Shown here piece by piece: positions 42,576-51,288 of a stretch of DNA of 64,000 nt; the stretch's first letter is position 1; every line of letters begins with the position of its first letter. The notes under the pieces are model-generated. The model ran no database searches. It worked only from the letters and a program-made list of their open reading frames with translations, and was not told the origin of the DNA. Source of the stretch: Pseudomonadales bacterium (GTDB lineage: Bacteria; Pseudomonadota; Gammaproteobacteria; Pseudomonadales; Halieaceae); assembly GCA_024234815.1 (NCBI GenBank), contig JACKNO010000003.1, positions 496,001 to 560,000 of the forward strand. Reading direction: 5' to 3'. Position numbers and translations under genes: made by a program.

Positions 42576-43472
42576 ATGGCTACCGGCCCCAACACTGGCA
42601 TACTGCTTGGCTTTGCCGAGTCACTTGATCCTGCCTGTGCGCTGGCACGCGCCGCCGGCCTGGACTTCGCCGAAATTGAGGTGCATCACTTCCCCGACGG
42701 AGAGAGCCGCGTAAGCCTCCCGGCAAGCCTTCCCGGGCGGGTGGTCATCTGCAGGAGCCTGGACCAGCCCAACCAGAAACTGCTGGAGTTGCTGCTCGCG
42801 GCGGCCACCGCAAGGGAACTGGGCGCAGGGCATTTGACCCTGGTCGCGCCCTACCTGTGTTACATGCGCCAGGACAAGGCGTTTCACCCGGGGGAAGCGG
42901 TCAGTCAGCGGGTGGTCGGTAAACTGCTGGCAGACAATTTCGATGCCCTCATTACCGTGGACCCGCATTTGCATCGCGTATCCCGCCTGGAAGATGCCAT
43001 ACCCGTGAAAAGCGCCCGGGCGCTGGCGGCAACCGAAGCCATGGCCGCCTACCTGGAGGGCCAACTGGACAAGCCATTGCTCATAGGGCCCGACGAGGAG
43101 TCGCAGCAATGGGTCGCCGCCATCGCCGCGCGCAATCGACTCGAGTACTGCGTTGCGCGCAAGCAGCGATACGGCGATGCGGACATCAAGGTGACCCTGC
43201 CGGACAGGACTTACCGGGGCCGGCACCTGGTGCTGGTTGATGATATCGCCAGCACCGGTAGCACCCTGGAGGTGGCGAGCCGGGAGCTCTGGAAGCACAG
43301 GCCGGCCAGCATCAGCGTCATGGTTACCCACGCACTGTTTGTCGGCGATGCGCTGGCGCGTATAAAACGCGCCGGCGTCGAGCATATCTGGAGCAGCGAC
43401 AGCATCGTTCACCCCACCAATCGGATAAGACTGGCCGGGCCTATCGCCAGCGCCCTGATGGAACTGTCCTAG
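42576..43472 (+). CDS. Ribose-phosphate pyrophosphokinase (PRPP synthetase) family protein
   Basis: 298 residues from the ATG at 42576 (MATGPNTGILLGF); a TTG six codons upstream is the alternative. The fold is two phosphoribosyltransferase domains: FPDGES, PYLCYMRQDKAFHPGE (the RQDK catalytic loop region), TVDPHLHRV, and the PRPP-binding VLVDDIASTGSTL. It is shorter than the housekeeping Prs (about 315) and diverges at the pyrophosphate loop, resembling archaeal-type enzymes. It should transfer pyrophosphate from ATP to ribose 5-phosphate or a related sugar phosphate. Its operon partner makes, by family, ribose 1-phosphate or ribose 1,5-bisphosphate, so the pair could recycle nucleotides into PRPP. 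It is not the main prs by context. Confidence 0.85.
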   Translation: MATGPNTGILLGFAESLDPACALARAAGLDFAEIEVHHFPDGESRVSLPASLPGRVVICRSLDQPNQKLLELLLAAATARELGAGHLTLVAPYLCYMRQDKAFHPGEAVSQRVVGKLLADNFDALITVDPHLHRVSRLEDAIPVKSARALAATEAMAAYLEGQLDKPLLIGPDEESQQWVAAIAARNRLEYCVARKQRYGDADIKVTLPDRTYRGRHLVLVDDIASTGSTLEVASRELWKHRPASISVMVTHALFVGDALARIKRAGVEHIWSSDSIVHPTNRIRLAGPIASALMELS

Positions 43473-43532
43473 GCCCCCGGCCTGTGGATTTGCGGGTAGG
43501 CAGACGCACCCTGTGCGACTGTCGGGGAGCCG

Positions 43533-45437
43533 TCACCATGCGATCCCGTAATCATCCCCGTAATCACTCGCACCGCCCTGCATAACACCCTGTTTCCGGT
43601 CGAACCAGATCGCGGTGATTGGACTGTAGGTGCGCTCGACGGTCTCCACCTGGTAGCCCATGCGTTGCAATTTCGCACGCGTATAAGGTGACACATCGTG
43701 GGTGACCTCGATGCGACCCGGCTGGGAGTCGTGTCCGCCGAAGGAGCTCTGCATCTGGTAACTGGTGAAGTTGTGGGCCTCTACCGCCTGTTGCACATCC
43801 ATTTCGAACTCAACCATGTTCAGGAAAAATTGCAGCAGGTTCTGGTCCTGGGTATCACCGCCCTGCACGGAAAAGGCCAGCACGGGTTTGCCATCCTGCA
43901 GGGCCATACTGGGAGTGAGTGTGGCGCGTGGACGCTGCCCGGGATGCACGAGATTGAAGGGGTTGAGTCGCTCATCCAGCACAAAGCTCTGCATACGCTG
44001 GCTGAGGCCCACCCCGGTATTGCCCGCCACAAACGCGGGAATCCATCCCCCGCTGGGCGTCACCGATACCACCCAACCCTCGGCGTCGGCCGCCTGGATG
44101 GAGGTTGTGCCGGCGATGAAACCCTCGTCGTGAGTCATCAGGCCCGCCTGCTGAAAGCCCTCGGCGCCATCTGCCTCCACTTTGGGTGGGACAGGGGTCC
44201 ACTCCCTGCGCAATTTCTCGTAGGGGTTCTTTTCCTGCTGGTAGGGGTAGGGGTCGCCGGGCCTGATATCCGTATTATTGGCGTCCTCGTTAATCAGCGC
44301 GCGACGCTCGGCGGCATATTTTTTTGACAGCAAACCCTTGATTGGCTCCACAGGGGGAACGTAGGGATCACCATAGTAGAAATCCCGATCGGCAAACGCC
44401 AGGTTCATGGCCTGGTAGACCCAGTGTATGTAGCGGGCGCTGTTGTAACCCATGCTTTTGAGGTCAACGTCCTCGAGTATATTCAGCGCCTGCAGCATTA
44501 CCGGGCCCTGCACCCAGGTGGTGAGTTTGTATACATCGATACCCTTGTAACTGACACTGACCGGGTCTTCGATGTACACCTGCCACCGGTCCAGATCCTC
44601 CATCGTGAACAGACCGCCGCCGTCCCGGTTTGCCCGGACGATTTCCCGGGCTATATCACCCCGGTAGAAGCGGTCGTAGGCCGCATAGATCGCGGCTTTG
44701 CGATCTTTACCCTCCGCCAGCGCCTGTGCCTCGGTGTCGACGAGTTTCTGCAGGGTAGCCAGCAGATCGGGCTGCCGGAAAATTTCTCCCCCGGCGGGCG
44801 CGGCGCGGCTGGCGAGGTCATCCTCGTCAAAATGCGGCAGGAATACGCGTTTCGAGTCCGGCCAACTGGCCAAGAGCTCGCGGCGCTTCTCAATATTCTC
44901 CGCCTGGGAATCCTCGATGGGATAGCCGGCCGCCAGTTGCATGGCAGGTTCCAGGACCGCCGCCAGGCTGAGCGTGCCGTACTCGGCCAGCATGACCATG
45001 AGGCCACCCGGGGTACCGGGCGTAACTGCCGCTAACGGCCCGTACTCGGGCGGGTAGACCATGCCCTGCTCCCGGAAATATTCAGCGGTAGCGCCAGTGG
45101 GCGCCACGCCCAGCGCGTTGATGCCTTTTACTTCACCCGTATGCGGGTTGTAGATCAGGGCCTGGGTCTCACCTCCCCAGCTCAGCACGTCCCACATCGT
45201 AGCGGTGGCACCCAGCATGGCGCAGGCCGCATCGACGGCGTTGCCGCCGCGGGCAAAAGTGAGAGCGCCGGCGGTGGCAGCCAGTGGCTTGCCGGTAACC
45301 GCTACCCAGTGCTTGCCAAACAGCTTCGGTTTCGCCGTCTTCTGGGCGCTGGCTGGCGCCGCCGCCAGCAATACGGCGAGGGCCGCTGCGAGTAGCACGG
45401 TGGCCATGATTGAGTGACAGGGTCTGGTGAGCAGCAT
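43533..45437 (-). CDS. Gamma-glutamyltransferase-like Ntn hydrolase, secreted
   Basis: 634 residues from the ATG at 45437 (MLLTRPCHSIMATVL), with GGAG at the right distance; the open frame 126 codons longer is rejected because it runs through the divergent promoter region. A signal peptide of ~32 residues ends APASA-QK. The family shows autoprocessing into two subunits before a Thr; here TTSIQAADAEGWVVS places the nucleophile at Thr444, giving subunits of ~410 and ~190 residues. The usual TTHxSVVD is changed to TTSIQAAD, and GGDTQDQNLLQ matches the end motif. It probably acts on gamma-glutamyl compounds or acylated amides in the periplasm; sequence drift makes glutathione uncertain. Confidence 0.85.
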   Translation of the reverse strand: MLLTRPCHSIMATVLLAAALAVLLAAAPASAQKTAKPKLFGKHWVAVTGKPLAATAGALTFARGGNAVDAACAMLGATATMWDVLSWGGETQALIYNPHTGEVKGINALGVAPTGATAEYFREQGMVYPPEYGPLAAVTPGTPGGLMVMLAEYGTLSLAAVLEPAMQLAAGYPIEDSQAENIEKRRELLASWPDSKRVFLPHFDEDDLASRAAPAGGEIFRQPDLLATLQKLVDTEAQALAEGKDRKAAIYAAYDRFYRGDIAREIVRANRDGGGLFTMEDLDRWQVYIEDPVSVSYKGIDVYKLTTWVQGPVMLQALNILEDVDLKSMGYNSARYIHWVYQAMNLAFADRDFYYGDPYVPPVEPIKGLLSKKYAAERRALINEDANNTDIRPGDPYPYQQEKNPYEKLRREWTPVPPKVEADGAEGFQQAGLMTHDEGFIAGTTSIQAADAEGWVVSVTPSGGWIPAFVAGNTGVGLSQRMQSFVLDERLNPFNLVHPGQRPRATLTPSMALQDGKPVLAFSVQGGDTQDQNLLQFFLNMVEFEMDVQQAVEAHNFTSYQMQSSFGGHDSQPGRIEVTHDVSPYTRAKLQRMGYQVETVERTYSPITAIWFDRKQGVMQGGASDYGDDYGIAW

Positions 45438-45707
45438 GCAATAACTCCATTCGAATCGGATAAATCTGTTATAGAGGAATGCCGGCGAAACATCCACATG
45501 CGACACCAAACTGTCGGCGATAAGCCTTGCGCCCTGCGGTGGCGGAATCCCTCCAGACGTGAATATAGTTCCAAAAACCGGTATTCTTGCGGTCTGCGAA
45601 AACATTTGGCAATTCCGTCGGCCAATTCCGGAATCCCGGCGGCCTGCGGTACCACACTTCAAAAATATGTCCCGAAATCCAATGCACCGAAAATGGAGAC
45701 GACTCCT
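45438..45707. other. Divergent region between GGT-like and DUF885 genes
   Basis: 270 bases with no gene. It holds the ribosome sites of both genes, two direct copies of CAATTCCG 13 bases apart (about 45610-45630), and the palindrome ATTCCGGAAT (45625-45634). These are candidate regulatory sites; no promoter could be assigned with confidence. Confidence 0.5.
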
Positions 45708-47537
45708 ATGAATCACGCGCTCACAATGACCGCCATCGCCGTCCTGACAGCCTGCACCCTGGGCTCTGCACCGGTGAGCTGTGCCAACGCGCAGCCGGCT
45801 GCGGAAGCAAGGCAATCAACCAAAACAGGCAACAACGTGGCACTGGCGAAGTTCTTCGCGGACTACGATGCCCAGGAGTTGTCTTTCCATCCGGAGGCGA
45901 AGACCAAGAGGGGCATTCGCGATACCGACTACGGAGACTGGGACGACCCCAGCGATGCGGCGAAAATCGCGGAGATCAAGCGCATGCAGGCGGCCGTGGC
46001 CAGGATGGAGGCCGAGTTTGGCAAGCAGGAGCTGAATGAAGCGGACCAACTCAGTTACCGGCTGTTTCAAATACAGGCTGAACAGGCAGCGAATGCGTTT
46101 GAATTTCGACGCAACGTCTATATTTTTAACCAGATGAATGGCATGCAAAGCCAGCTTCCGGCCTTTCTCATCAATATGCATCGCGTCACCGACAAAGCGG
46201 ATGCGGAAGCCTACGTTAGTCGCCTGAACGGGATGGGGCCGTTGTTCGATGCACTAGTCGCGCAATCGGCGGAGCGGGCCAAAACAGGCGTCATCGCACC
46301 GGCCTGGGTATACCCCTATGTGATCGAAGACGCGCAGAATATTATCAGTGGCGCGCCATTCGAGGACGGCGCGGATTCGCCGCTCTACGCCGACCTGAAG
46401 CAAAAAGTGAATGCGCTGGCGATTCCCGCGGCGGAGAAGGCAGAACTGATTGCCGGGGGAGCCACAGCACTCAGGCAGCAACTGAAACCCGCCTATGAAA
46501 AGCTGATCGCCGAGATGCGGCGCCAGCAAAAGATAGCGCCGCAGGAGGACGGTGTGTGGCGGTTCGAGGATGGCGAGGATTATTACTCGGAAAGGCTGGA
46601 TTTTTACACGACGACAGCGCTGGACGCGACAGAGATTCACCAGATTGGTCTCGACAACGTGGCCCGCATCCACAACGAGATGCGAAAAATTTTGAAGCGG
46701 GTGGGCTTCAAAGGCAGTCTGCAGGATTTCTTCAATCAGGTCCGCACCGACGAAGCGTTCTTCTTCAAAAGCCGCGAGGCCTATCTCGCCGTCGCTGACG
46801 AGAAGTTGGCGGCGATGGACGCGGCCCTCCCCAAATTTTTTGACACACTCCCCAAGGCCCCGCTGGTAGTCAAACCTGTCGAGGCCTTCCGTGAAAAATC
46901 AGCGGGCAAGGCGTTCTACCAGCGCCCCACGCCGGACGGATCTCGCCCTGGCGTTTACTATGTGAACCTCTACGACCTGAACGATATGTCCAGCACCGAG
47001 TTGGAAGCCCTTGCCTACCACGAAGGCGTACCCGGCCACCATCTACAGCTGGCGATCCAGACCGAATTGTCGGGGGTTCCGGCGTTTCGCAAGTTTGCCA
47101 GCGTAACCGCCTACTCCGAGGGCTGGGGGCTGTACTCCGAGGAACTCGGCAAGGACATGGGCTTCTATACCGACCCCTATTCCGACTTCGGCCGGCTGGG
47201 CATGGAACTCTGGCGCGCCTGTCGACTGGTTGTCGATACCGGCTTGCATGACATGCGCTGGAGCCGGGAGGAGGCCATAGCCTATCTGACCGAAAACACG
47301 CCGAACCCTGAAGGGGATATCCGCAAGGCTATAGAGCGCTATATCGTTTACCCGGGACAGGCCACCGCCTATATGATCGGCAAACTCAAGATCGTGGAAC
47401 TGCGCGAGCGTGCGCAAACGTCCCTTGGCGATGCGTTCTCCATCGGTGCCTTCCACGACGTCATTCTCAAAAGCGGTCCCGTACCGCTGAATATCATGGA
47501 ACAGCGTGTCGATGAATGGATTGCGGGGAATCTGTAA
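45708..47537 (+). CDS. DUF885 family lipoprotein, probable zinc metallopeptidase
   Basis: 609 residues from the ATG at 45708 (MNHALTMTAIAVLTAC), with GGAG upstream; the 98 earlier open codons lack a ribosome site. The N-terminus ends in a lipobox, LTAC (Cys16), so the protein should be lipid-anchored. The family is helical and carries a thermolysin-like metal motif: YHEGVPGHHLQ (His438, Glu, second His pair), followed by AYSEGWGLYSE, whose Glu would complete the site. DUF885 proteins are annotated as possible oligopeptidases; substrates are mostly unknown. It diverges from a gamma-glutamyltransferase-like gene, so both may process peptides outside the cytoplasm. Convergent with the next gene. 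Confidence 0.88.
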   Translation: MNHALTMTAIAVLTACTLGSAPVSCANAQPAAEARQSTKTGNNVALAKFFADYDAQELSFHPEAKTKRGIRDTDYGDWDDPSDAAKIAEIKRMQAAVARMEAEFGKQELNEADQLSYRLFQIQAEQAANAFEFRRNVYIFNQMNGMQSQLPAFLINMHRVTDKADAEAYVSRLNGMGPLFDALVAQSAERAKTGVIAPAWVYPYVIEDAQNIISGAPFEDGADSPLYADLKQKVNALAIPAAEKAELIAGGATALRQQLKPAYEKLIAEMRRQQKIAPQEDGVWRFEDGEDYYSERLDFYTTTALDATEIHQIGLDNVARIHNEMRKILKRVGFKGSLQDFFNQVRTDEAFFFKSREAYLAVADEKLAAMDAALPKFFDTLPKAPLVVKPVEAFREKSAGKAFYQRPTPDGSRPGVYYVNLYDLNDMSSTELEALAYHEGVPGHHLQLAIQTELSGVPAFRKFASVTAYSEGWGLYSEELGKDMGFYTDPYSDFGRLGMELWRACRLVVDTGLHDMRWSREEAIAYLTENTPNPEGDIRKAIERYIVYPGQATAYMIGKLKIVELRERAQTSLGDAFSIGAFHDVILKSGPVPLNIMEQRVDEWIAGNL

Positions 47538-47592
47538 GCGTAGCGGGATTGTCGGCCCTGAATTTGCCGGAGCCGTCGTTCTCGCTTAATAG

Positions 47593-49419
47593 CTAGTCCC
47601 GCCGCAGAAGCCCGGTCAGGGTCAGCACTACCACGGCGGACAGGGCGGCGCCGAATAATCCGAACAGGCTGTGCAGTGTCAGCCACAGCCAGCGCGCGGG
47701 TCCATCGGGCACGAAGCGACAAAAGGTGTCCTGGCCGAGGTTTATCACCGGCAGTGCAAAGTCCAGGGCGTAGGTTGGCGTATCCAGGCCCGGGCAACCC
47801 AGCGGCACACTCACCTCGCCCAGGCCGAAGGGCAGAATGTACTCCGTCGGCTCGGGGGGCTGTTCAAACGGGAAGAACGCCTGGTTGAAATTGTATATCG
47901 CTACCGTGTACATCACCGCGCCCAGCAGCACGAAAGCCAGAAAGGAAAATACGGCGCGGCTGGTCGAGTAGCCGTGGTGACTTATCAACATCAGCAGACG
48001 CGGAAAAAAGCGCAGCCATGGGCTGTCGACACGGGCGGCGAGGCGCATGTGAATCTTTTCAACCGCTATCGCATCGGCCTCCCGCGACAGACCGCTGTTG
48101 CGAAGAACACGGGTGAGCTGCTCGTAAGGATGCGGGCGGAATGTGGTGGGGTCGGGCCGCCCGCCGATAAACTGGCGGCGCAACCAGGCGGTGCGCCTGG
48201 CCACCAGGTCGCCGCCATCGATCTGGCGCACCCGTTCATAGGACATGCCGTCCATATCCAGATACCCGTGAGCGGGCCAGCCCGTTTCGACGCTGTCAAT
48301 CAATGTGTTCATCTGCGCGCCAGCCAGCAAAAACCAGCCCTGCACCGGTTGTATCCGCTCGGGCTGCGCGGTTTCCGCGTCGGGTTCCAGCTGGCCAATA
48401 TTAAACAGTATCAGGGCATTCGATACCCGCATCTGCTGCAGGTTGGCCGCCACCGGCCCCCCCTTGCCAAGGAGTCCCGAATAGTCCGGGCCGGGACAGA
48501 GTCGGGCATTGGTCAGGAAGAAACTGCCGCCGACGGTAGCGGACAGAAAGTTGAGCCGCCCACAGGCCTCGAAGGGGGTATGGGGGTCGTGCCGCGACAG
48601 GAAGACCGATTCGACGACCAGGTCTTCACAATGCAGGGCGCGGCCGCCGGCATTGGATAGCCGGGCGGACCCACAGTCCAGGTCGCCCGTGATATGCGCC
48701 GCGCCCAGGGAAACCTCCCCGTGCACCTCACAACGATGCCCGTGACCCGGTAGCAATTCGAAGTTGCCGCCAATCTGTGCCGATCGCGCACTGAGGGCGG
48801 TATCGCTGCAATCCTGCAGCAGGGCCCCGTGCAGTTCAACACTGCTTTCGATGTGGGCACCTTCCAGCCTGACGCTGCCGCTGGTCTCGAACCGCGACTG
48901 CGACGTCGCAGACAGCAACAGCCTGCCGCCAATATGCGCGTGGTTAAGATGCACCGCGCAATCGCCTACATCGGCCAGGTCGGAGGTATGCGAGCGGATG
49001 CCCGAAAAATGCGAACCGGACAGGTCGAGGTCGGCCTTGGTAGTGAGGCTGATGCCGATAAACGCCGGCAGCGTGCAGTCTACCAGGCGCAAGGAGAGCA
49101 AATCGGCGCCACTGAAATCCACCGGCGAATCAAAATGACAGGCCCAGAACAACAGCGTTACTGCCCCGCCGGAGCGATTGGCGGGCAGGTCCCGCAGCGC
49201 CCCGAGAACCGTTGCGCCGCGAATACGTAACGGACCGCTGAGCAGCGGAAGGCCGGCTTCCGTACCAGCGATCAGTTGTGCAATAAATGTCGCAGACAAC
49301 TCGCGCGACGAATCCGGCAGATTACTGAAATCCGCCACCCCGCGACTGGATATCGCGTCCAGCACACGCTGTTCTGCTTCGCTTCGCGGTTCGACTTGAT
49401 CGACCGACGTGATGCTCAC
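47593..49419 (-). CDS. Membrane protein with beta-helix-like repeats
   Basis: 608 residues, GTG start at 49419 (MSITSVDQVEPRSEAEQ), with GAGGA ~10 bases upstream. Residues ~60-330 hold irregular repeats of the form GAxIxGxLxLxGA (HAHIGGRLLLSA, GAHIESSVELHGA, AAHITGDLDCGSA), suggesting a right-handed beta-helix like pentapeptide or bactofilin folds. Residues ~480-608 have two to three membrane helices and the segment YALDFALPVINLGQDTF between them, then LTLTGLLRR at the end. Such proteins are sometimes named membrane-associated oxidoreductase, but I see no nucleotide-binding motif to support that. Function unknown. It diverges from the third WS/DGAT gene. Confidence 0.8.
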   Translation of the reverse strand: MSITSVDQVEPRSEAEQRVLDAISSRGVADFSNLPDSSRELSATFIAQLIAGTEAGLPLLSGPLRIRGATVLGALRDLPANRSGGAVTLLFWACHFDSPVDFSGADLLSLRLVDCTLPAFIGISLTTKADLDLSGSHFSGIRSHTSDLADVGDCAVHLNHAHIGGRLLLSATSQSRFETSGSVRLEGAHIESSVELHGALLQDCSDTALSARSAQIGGNFELLPGHGHRCEVHGEVSLGAAHITGDLDCGSARLSNAGGRALHCEDLVVESVFLSRHDPHTPFEACGRLNFLSATVGGSFFLTNARLCPGPDYSGLLGKGGPVAANLQQMRVSNALILFNIGQLEPDAETAQPERIQPVQGWFLLAGAQMNTLIDSVETGWPAHGYLDMDGMSYERVRQIDGGDLVARRTAWLRRQFIGGRPDPTTFRPHPYEQLTRVLRNSGLSREADAIAVEKIHMRLAARVDSPWLRFFPRLLMLISHHGYSTSRAVFSFLAFVLLGAVMYTVAIYNFNQAFFPFEQPPEPTEYILPFGLGEVSVPLGCPGLDTPTYALDFALPVINLGQDTFCRFVPDGPARWLWLTLHSLFGLFGAALSAVVVLTLTGLLRRD

Positions 49420-49738
49420 GGCGATGATCCTCGCATTGCCAGTCCACTGCCATCATGACACCCGGCGCGGCACAGGGGAAGGGTTGGGGTGAGGCGACAC
49501 GCCTCGGCCCGGCGTTCAACCGGCTCCGCTGCGCGGTACAAACATGGCGCAAATGCGGTCAGCAGCGACTACGCCCGGCCAGCGGCGCTCATCACCGCTC
49601 GGGTAAATCAACCCGGCCGCGATAAAGTTGGCGTGTTCGCCTTTGCTTCCATGCGCTTTTGTTCTACCTTGGTCAGCAGGATGGCGGGAGCGCCAGCGCT
49701 CTTGACCCATGACGCGAAAGACCCAAAAAGGATGTCTT
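49420..49738. other. Divergent intergenic region, nothing assigned
   Basis: 319 bases between the repeat-containing membrane protein and the third WS/DGAT. It is GC-rich. GGCG-TGTT-CGCC (about 49629-49640) is a small dyad. I see no convincing gene or promoter pair. Confidence 0.5.
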
Positions 49739-51166
49739 ATGAGCCGGCTGGCCGCGATAGATTTCGTTTTTCTGCTGGTGGAAAACCAGGTTCGCCCCAT
49801 GCACATGTCCAGCTGCCTGGTGTTCGAGCCTCCCAGGGGGGAGGGAAAATCCTTTTTGCCGCGGCTGCTGAAGGCGTTTCGAGAGGCCGATCCCGGCGCC
49901 CCCTTCAACCAGAAACTGCAATGGCTTGACGGGGGCCTCGCTCGCTGGGAAACGGTGCGACCCGACCCCTACTATCACGTGCGCCACGTGGCCATTCCCG
50001 GTCCGGGAACCCGCGCACAGCTGGATGACACCCTGGCTCTGCTGAACGCGCCCCTGCTCGACCGGGCCTACCCCCTGTGGCAATGTTTCGTCATCGAGGG
50101 CCTGGAGCATGACGGGTTCGCCCTGTTTTTCAAGCTCCACCATTCTCTCATTGACGGGGAGGGTGGCATCAAGCTGATGCGTGCGGCACTGAGCGACAAC
50201 CCCCGCAACAAGAAAATCCAGCCCGTGTGGGAATCGAACGGCGAACCGCCGCGCAAGCCTCACGTACCGGTGAGCCGCTCACAGTTGCAGCGGATAAACG
50301 CGCAGGTCAATGCGCTGCCGGCGGGTATGAAAGACATCGCATCGGGCCTACTGGAACTGGGAGCACAGGCCCTGGGATTAAAGCCGCAGCAGGCTTCACT
50401 GCCCTTCCGGGCACCGGCCACGCCATTTAACACTCACCTTGCCTCCTCTGCCAGATGTTATGCCAACTGCGAAATCCCCCTCGACCGGGTGAAAGCGATG
50501 GCCAGGGCCTCGGGCAGCACCGTCAACGATGTTGCGCTGGCGTTCATCGACGACGCCCTGCACAAATACCTGGCCGAGACGGGCGCCGCAGCGGATGCGC
50601 CACTGGTGGCCTCCATGCCCCTGTCTACCCGGGTTGAGGGGCAGGCGGCCAGCGGCAACCAGGTAATTGCAGATCTCGTCCCGCTCGGTGCGCCCGACGC
50701 CGATATAATCGAGCGCCTGCGGCAGATCCACGAATGCACGGGCAAGGTCAAGGACAGGGCCAGAAAAATGTCCGCGCCCATGCGGCAGACCTATATCCTG
50801 CTGCTATTGGGGCTCACCACCGTACCGGAACTGGTGCCAGGGATTAACGCCTCGCCCTCGGCCAATGTGTTGATCTCCAATATGGCCGGGCCTGCGGAGC
50901 AACTCTACCTCGGCGGCGCGCCGCTTCGGGCGATGCTCGGCCTGCCGATACTGCCGCCCAGTCCCTGCCTGAATATCACCTTTGTCAGTATCATGGGGAA
51001 GATTTGCCTCGGAGTAGCCAGCACGCCTGAGGCAATGAGCAAGCCCGCGCGCTACGTTGAGCTTCTGCTGGAAAGCTTTGCGGAACTGGAGCGCAAGCTG
51101 CCGCAATCGCGGGCGCCCAAAAAGGCGGCAGTGAAGAAGAAGCAAGCGCGAGGCCGCGGACGCTAG
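49739..51166 (+). CDS. WS/DGAT acyltransferase 3 with short basic tail
   Basis: 475 residues from the ATG at 49739 (MSRLAAIDFVFLLVE), with AAGGA upstream; a start ten codons earlier has no ribosome site. The active-site motif is HHSLIDG at residues 134-140 and the C-terminal family motif is ISNMAGPAEQLYLGG. The sequence is closer to copy 2 (10157) than to copy 1, including a basic C-terminus (PKKAAVKKKQARGRGR), though shorter. It should make wax esters or triacylglycerol from acyl-CoA. It is located 36 kb from the other two, next to an aldo/keto reductase (gap 122 bases) that could be co-transcribed. Three copies point to storage lipid as a real trait of this organism. Confidence 0.93.
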   Translation: MSRLAAIDFVFLLVENQVRPMHMSSCLVFEPPRGEGKSFLPRLLKAFREADPGAPFNQKLQWLDGGLARWETVRPDPYYHVRHVAIPGPGTRAQLDDTLALLNAPLLDRAYPLWQCFVIEGLEHDGFALFFKLHHSLIDGEGGIKLMRAALSDNPRNKKIQPVWESNGEPPRKPHVPVSRSQLQRINAQVNALPAGMKDIASGLLELGAQALGLKPQQASLPFRAPATPFNTHLASSARCYANCEIPLDRVKAMARASGSTVNDVALAFIDDALHKYLAETGAAADAPLVASMPLSTRVEGQAASGNQVIADLVPLGAPDADIIERLRQIHECTGKVKDRARKMSAPMRQTYILLLLGLTTVPELVPGINASPSANVLISNMAGPAEQLYLGGAPLRAMLGLPILPPSPCLNITFVSIMGKICLGVASTPEAMSKPARYVELLLESFAELERKLPQSRAPKKAAVKKKQARGRGR

Positions 51167-51288
51167 AAGACCTGGGAGATGAGGCTTTTCGCCCAAGCAG
51201 GCGACACTGATGCCTGCCCGAAATGGTCCTCCCCGCACCCCACCCACAACAAGCCCGGCGGACGATACCGGGAATATACGGAGTTAAC

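Noticed and set aside
45438..45815. 126-codon extension of the gamma-glutamyltransferase-like protein
   Set aside because: It would remove the signal peptide from the N-terminus and overlap the start of the divergent DUF885 gene.
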